A DNA stretch of 64,000 nt from Candidatus Phycosocius bacilliformis (GTDB lineage Bacteria; Pseudomonadota; Alphaproteobacteria; Caulobacterales; Aquidulcibacteraceae): NCBI RefSeq assembly GCF_003112735.1, contig NZ_BFBR01000009.1:1-64000 (forward strand). The letters are read 5' to 3'. The notes below the pieces were generated by a model. That model was not told where the DNA came from. It saw nothing but the letters and a program-made list of their open reading frames with translations, and made no database searches. Both the position numbers and the translations under genes were made by a program. Shown here piece after piece: positions 60,827 through 64,000 of the stretch; position 1 is the first letter of the stretch, and the number at the start of each line of letters is the position of its first letter.

Positions 60827-61501
60827 TCACTCTGGCTTTTCTTGAATAGAATTGACCTTACGCCATTGCGCAGGGCTAGCATTCACGATGCTTCGGACAG
60901 CCCGTGTCATGTGGGGTTGGTCGGCAAAATCCAAGTCACACGCGAGTGAGGCAAGTGATGTGTTGCCTTTAAGCAAGGCTTCAACAGCACGCCGGGCTCG
61001 AGCCTCTGCCCGAAAGCGAATGGGCGTAATGCCAAAAGTTTTTCTAAACCCCCGGCTAACCGTCGCAGCGGCAAGACCATTCATAGCGGCCCAATTTTGA
61101 ATACTCAGAGCGGGATCAGATGTCAGTTCCCGCGCGAGTTGATCAGGCCAATCCCGATCCAGAGGACGAATGATTTCGATCGGAGTCAACGCCTGGAAGG
61201 CGGTTGCAATGTCGAGGTGTTTGTCTTTCAAAAACGCATCTGGATCCGCAATTTTGAATGCAGGTGGCAAGCAGTGCTCAGATGGCACCGGGAGGTTTAA
61301 AACGACGGCCTCACTCGTGGTGATGAAATTTTGATGGGCCTCATGTGAGCGGTGACAAAGAACATCCCCTGCACTAGCCAGAAATCGGCCACTGTCTCCG
61401 GCCTCCTCATAGCGCCCCGATAAAACAAGTGCCGCATACGCTTGGGCATGACGATGACGGGGTATAAACCCATGTTGCAATATATCTTTGGGCAACCACA
61501 T
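60827..61501 (-). CDS. AraC-family transcriptional regulator
   Basis: This 224-residue protein has an N-terminal cupin-like part (RHRHAQAYAALVLSGRYEE and HQNFITTSEAVVLN) and a C-terminal AraC double HTH (AAATVSRGFRKTFGITPIRF and SLACDLDFADQPHMTRAVR). The first HTH is somewhat diverged. It probably regulates itself and the HExxH protein downstream. The inducer is unknown. Confidence 0.85.
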   Translation of the reverse strand: MWLPKDILQHGFIPRHRHAQAYAALVLSGRYEEAGDSGRFLASAGDVLCHRSHEAHQNFITTSEAVVLNLPVPSEHCLPPAFKIADPDAFLKDKHLDIATAFQALTPIEIIRPLDRDWPDQLARELTSDPALSIQNWAAMNGLAAATVSRGFRKTFGITPIRFRAEARARRAVEALLKGNTSLASLACDLDFADQPHMTRAVRSIVNASPAQWRKVNSIQEKPE

Positions 61502-62176
61502 GGCGGCATAAATTTATCATTCACGACTACGCGCCGCAAGAAGTTGTTTGGCTGCTTAGAAGGAACCTCAAGACTGGAGCACGATCGTAGCGATCCAGCA
61601 AGAAGCATCAGACCATATAGAACCTTCCAACAGCTCCCTTCATTCATCCTTGGGACACAAAGGCTCGTGACCTTCTGGCTAGTCCACGCCCAGGACCGCA
61701 AGCCCTGTCATGTGCGCTTGCTGTTCCAGTCCATTTGCAAGGCCATTCGACTTAACACTGGTCAGTCGTGAGGCTGCGACCCAGAGCATAGCTGGAATAG
61801 TAACAGCTACCCAGCTTTATGCGTCGAGCGTGGAGATTGCTACTGCAGGGTCGTCAGCCACTCGGTGCGGTCCAGACTGCCCGTCTGTCCTGGTTACCCG
61901 TCTCGGGAGATGCGTTGGCGTGGCTCAAAAACTGTCTCCGGCGGCGTTTCCCATCATTCTTCGATTTCAAGGGCCCGAGTTTTCGCTTCGCTCCTGCCCG
62001 CGCAAAGCCCTTGTGTGCCACCGATCGACTTTCACTCCTCGTCAAGCCGCGCTTTGCGCGGCAACTCATTAAATGCGCGTGGACACTTCAACAAGTGCTC
62101 TGCCACCTGAAATTTGGACCATTTGGAGTTGGAGTTTTTTGCCGTAGTTTTCCTTGGCTGGACGAAGAGGTTTGGC
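61502..62176. other. gap with decayed sequence, no supported gene
   Basis: This 675-base stretch has many short frames on both strands, none with a convincing ribosome site or recognisable motif. A basic 71-residue frame on the minus strand (61854-62069) is the longest protein-like one but remains unassigned. The region leads into an IS3 remnant and looks like eroded accessory DNA. Confidence 0.5.
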
Positions 62177-62352
62177 ATGAAAGCATCGAAGTTCACGTAC
62201 GCGCAGAAAGCGTTCGTCGTGAAGCAAGGCGAAGAAGGAACGCCAGTCGCGTAGATCTGTCGCAAGGCAGGGATCAGCCAGGCGACATACTTCAACTGGA
62301 AGAAACGTTATGCTGGCCTTACGCCGTCTGAAATGCTTAGGCTGCGAGAACT
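62177..62352 (+). mobile_element. IS3-family OrfA remnant
   Basis: The frame reads MKASKFTYAQKAFVVKQGEE, then GTPVA, a TAG, then ICRKAGISQATYFNWKKRY and LTPSEMLRLREL. This is the N-terminal HTH of IS3-family OrfA. The TAG after PVA and loss of everything past the leucine-zipper start make it inactive. Its right end merges with the 3' end of the convergent nucleotidyltransferase gene. No OrfB and no clear terminal repeats are visible. Confidence 0.85.
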
Positions 62353-63365
62353 GCGCGCGCCTCATCTCCAACCATCGCAAGCGATGCGCCAATGGCGTCC
62401 CGCCATGATGGACCTTGCTCCCTTGCCGTCTCGTAGGCCCGCTTTAACTCTGCTGGCCTGTCTTCAGCCAATGACATGATGAGAGCTTGGGCTTGGCCTA
62501 AGTCTTTTCGGCGTTTCGCAATACCCGCTCCGGTGCGCTGTTGGGCAACGATAAGCTTGTGAATGGCGAAACGCTCCGGGCGAGGAATGCGGACAAGTAC
62601 GCCATGGCGATAAAGGCCGACAGCTGGAATGGGGTCGGCCAACAAATAATTCAGATAGTGCAAGCCTTGTGCCCACACCCCCAACGCTTCAAGCCAGACG
62701 AGATCTTGGTCCTCTTCAAAAGATGGGGCAAGAAAATCCAATACAGGCTCACCGGTCCTGCGCCGCCAGCGCCCGCTGCGACCTCTCGGGTCAATGGATG
62801 GCGTAACCTCCAAACCGAACTTAGTGAGGGTTGCTGGTAAAGCCTTCAAGCTTGCTGCCGCATCATCGGCCAAAGCGATCGATAAATTCTGATAGCTCGC
62901 AATGTCGATGTCTTGTGTCAGCGCAGGCTGAATGCGCGTGACCCGCCTGCCGATCTCTGCATCATAAAGCCTAAAGGCCATGGTGCCGACCAGTGTGCCA
63001 CCCAAATCAAAAACGCCTTGAGCTGAAAGGCTAGCCAGTAGGCTGCCGCTCGCAGCGTCAAGAGTTGGCAGCCGCGCTGCGCGCAACTGGGCGACCATAT
63101 CGCCGCAGCGTGTCTCGAATGCTTCTGTCGCTCCGCGACGTGCTTCAATCTCGACCAACCGCGATTTGGTCTCCTCATTGTCGGGGCCAATGTATCGTTG
63201 AACCACATGGCTACCGGTTCGGTCAGTTGCATACCAATAGGCTTTCCCACGCACCATGCGTTTGAAGGGCGCTCCAGTCAGGCCAGCGCTTGGTGTACGC
63301 GATAAATGCGTATCAACGAGATCTTGGTAAAGCGTCATCAATTGGAGGGGGAGAACTTCAGCCAT
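62337..63365 (-). CDS. nucleotidyltransferase-fold protein, GSU2403-like
   Basis: This 342-residue protein resembles the GSU2403-type nucleotidyltransferase-fold family. Features are GTLVGTMAFRLYDAEIG, an acidic TQDIDIA that could bind metal, and RFAIHKLIVAQQR near the C-terminus. Related folds occur in AbiEii-type toxins and in resistance enzymes, but neither role is shown here. An inverted repeat lies directly before its start, and its 3' end touches an IS3 remnant, so it is likely part of an accessory island. Confidence 0.6.
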   Translation of the reverse strand: MAEVLPLQLMTLYQDLVDTHLSRTPSAGLTGAPFKRMVRGKAYWYATDRTGSHVVQRYIGPDNEETKSRLVEIEARRGATEAFETRCGDMVAQLRAARLPTLDAASGSLLASLSAQGVFDLGGTLVGTMAFRLYDAEIGRRVTRIQPALTQDIDIASYQNLSIALADDAAASLKALPATLTKFGLEVTPSIDPRGRSGRWRRRTGEPVLDFLAPSFEEDQDLVWLEALGVWAQGLHYLNYLLADPIPAVGLYRHGVLVRIPRPERFAIHKLIVAQQRTGAGIAKRRKDLGQAQALIMSLAEDRPAELKRAYETAREQGPSWRDAIGASLAMVGDEARAVLAA

Positions 63366-63372
63366 GTCGTTA

Positions 63373-63397
63373 CACTACAAATTTATTTTATGTAGTG
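63373..63397. promoter_or_regulatory. inverted repeat at the nucleotidyltransferase start
   Basis: CACTACA-N11-TGTAGTG has perfect 7-base arms and lies seven bases before the start codon of the leftward nucleotidyltransferase gene. It is a candidate operator, which would fit autoregulation or control by an unlinked regulator. Confidence 0.5.
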
Positions 63398-63674
63398 CAA
63401 GACACATACTTCCAGGCCATGCAGGACTTGCTTCTAGCACATATGTTGCTTCGCGTTTCTTATAGTTTCGTTGTGTTTCTGAGTGGGTGCCAAGCGTGAA
63501 CAGTTTAAAAAATAATAGTGGAGAGGCAAGATAAAGGGAAGAGTTTACAGTTTTATCATACTGATATTATTCGTAAAATAGGTGAATCTGATTGCCCTTC
63601 ATGAAATGCCATGAATTACTGCGCCCATGGCTGGTTTCTGGGTCTTCCTGGACCGCCATCTGGGAGTTCCAACC
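63398..63674. other. AT-rich gap, nothing recognised
   Basis: This stretch between the nucleotidyltransferase promoter and the frame running off the right edge is AT-rich, especially 63500-63600. I see no gene or known site in it. Confidence 0.4.
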
Positions 63675-64000
63675 ATGGCCTATGGCAATCAGGATCAGGG
63701 TGATCGCAGGAGCAGATCAGACCGGGTCTTCACGCTTCTGGAGCGCTTGAGCCCGCGCCTCGCAAGCCATGGGGCCGAGGCCATGGAGGCAGAACTTCGG
63801 ACCCGGGCAGATCATCTCATCAAGGCTAAGCATGGAGCAGCACAAAGCCGTGGGGTCGGGTTCAAGGCTGAAAGTTGGTATGCTCTTCGCGACAAGGACC
63901 TCCAAGCTGCCGCACGCGAGCAGCTCGGGATCGAGCGCGGCCCAATCGGCGTGCAGCCCAGTGCCTCGGAAGGCACGGTCCTTGGTCACATCGATGCCGC
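63675..64000 (+). CDS. open frame truncated by window end, unknown
   Basis: An ATG preceded by GGGAG opens a frame with no stop to the right edge (108 codons plus two bases; an in-frame ATG at 63627 is an alternative). It starts MAYGNQDQGDRRSRSDRVF and continues with helical, charged sequence including AELRTRADHLIKAK and KAESWYALRDKDLQAAARE. The composition recalls relaxase or mobilization proteins, but I cannot place it. Its neighbours (IS3 remnant, nucleotidyltransferase) suggest mobile or accessory DNA. Confidence 0.5.
   Translation, partial: MAYGNQDQGDRRSRSDRVFTLLERLSPRLASHGAEAMEAELRTRADHLIKAKHGAAQSRGVGFKAESWYALRDKDLQAAAREQLGIERGPIGVQPSASEGTVLGHIDA

Overview
The window reads as chromosomal DNA of a free-living, Gram-negative alphaproteobacterium. 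Evidence: moderate GC, several Ton-dependent receptors with long signal peptides, an alphaproteobacterial-style sulfate assimilation cluster (cysND, cysH, cysI, DUF934, cobA), a CPA2 antiporter, an FeS-type photolyase with its small DUF2805 partner, and a Fis-type regulator beside an AldB-like aldehyde dehydrogenase. Caulobacterales/Hyphomonadaceae or Sphingomonadales would fit, but the sequence alone does not fix the genus. No rRNA, tRNA or CRISPR array was found.

Layout. 0-3.4 kb: membrane proteins, one of them GT-C-like. 3.4-10.3 kb: an RND efflux pump (permease and lipoprotein adaptor) divergent from tetR-bla-gst, with a near-exact Tn10-type tet operator between them. 10.3-11.8 kb: two coupled genes of unknown function. 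11.8-18.2 kb: sulfate to sulfide genes, transcribed divergently from a control region carrying a 15-base element twice, exactly 100 bp apart. 18.2-22.2 kb: OmpA-like lipoprotein, photolyase and DUF2805, a decayed TonB-receptor 3' fragment, and a HAD phosphatase. 22.2-24.8 kb: a two-component system coupled to an ASCH protein, possibly preceded by a 39-residue peptide. 24.8-28.3 kb: methyltransferase, a structured leader-like stretch with a small ORF, a diacylglycerol-kinase-like protein and a metallophosphoesterase. 28.3-36 kb: acyl-CoA ligase, MaoC and TetR, divergent from a hydrolase, TonB receptor and MFS transporter; this looks like one catabolic unit. 36-44.3 kb: O-antigen-ligase-like protein, antiporter, aldehyde dehydrogenase with regulator, TRIC channel and GT39-like protein.

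44.4-59.1 kb is the most distinctive part. Two TonB receptors each lie next to a TauD-type dioxygenase. One module is a receptor plus a porin broken by two amber codons, divergent from a small ORF, an M19 dipeptidase and a TauD-like enzyme. The other is a receptor, LLM monooxygenase, GPH/MFS transporter and TauD operon beside a CysB-like LysR regulator. The two TauD genes converge on one shared hairpin. Together with the cys genes this suggests investment in sulfur scavenging from organosulfur compounds. The truncated receptor at 20.6 kb is a diverged copy of the receptor at 46-48.6 kb.

59.1-64 kb is accessory and decayed: a chromate-transporter remnant, an AraC regulator with a HExxH-containing secreted protein, an IS3 OrfA remnant, a nucleotidyltransferase-fold gene with an operator-like inverted repeat, and an open frame running off the right edge. 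Assignments come from reading the translations by eye; no database search was run.
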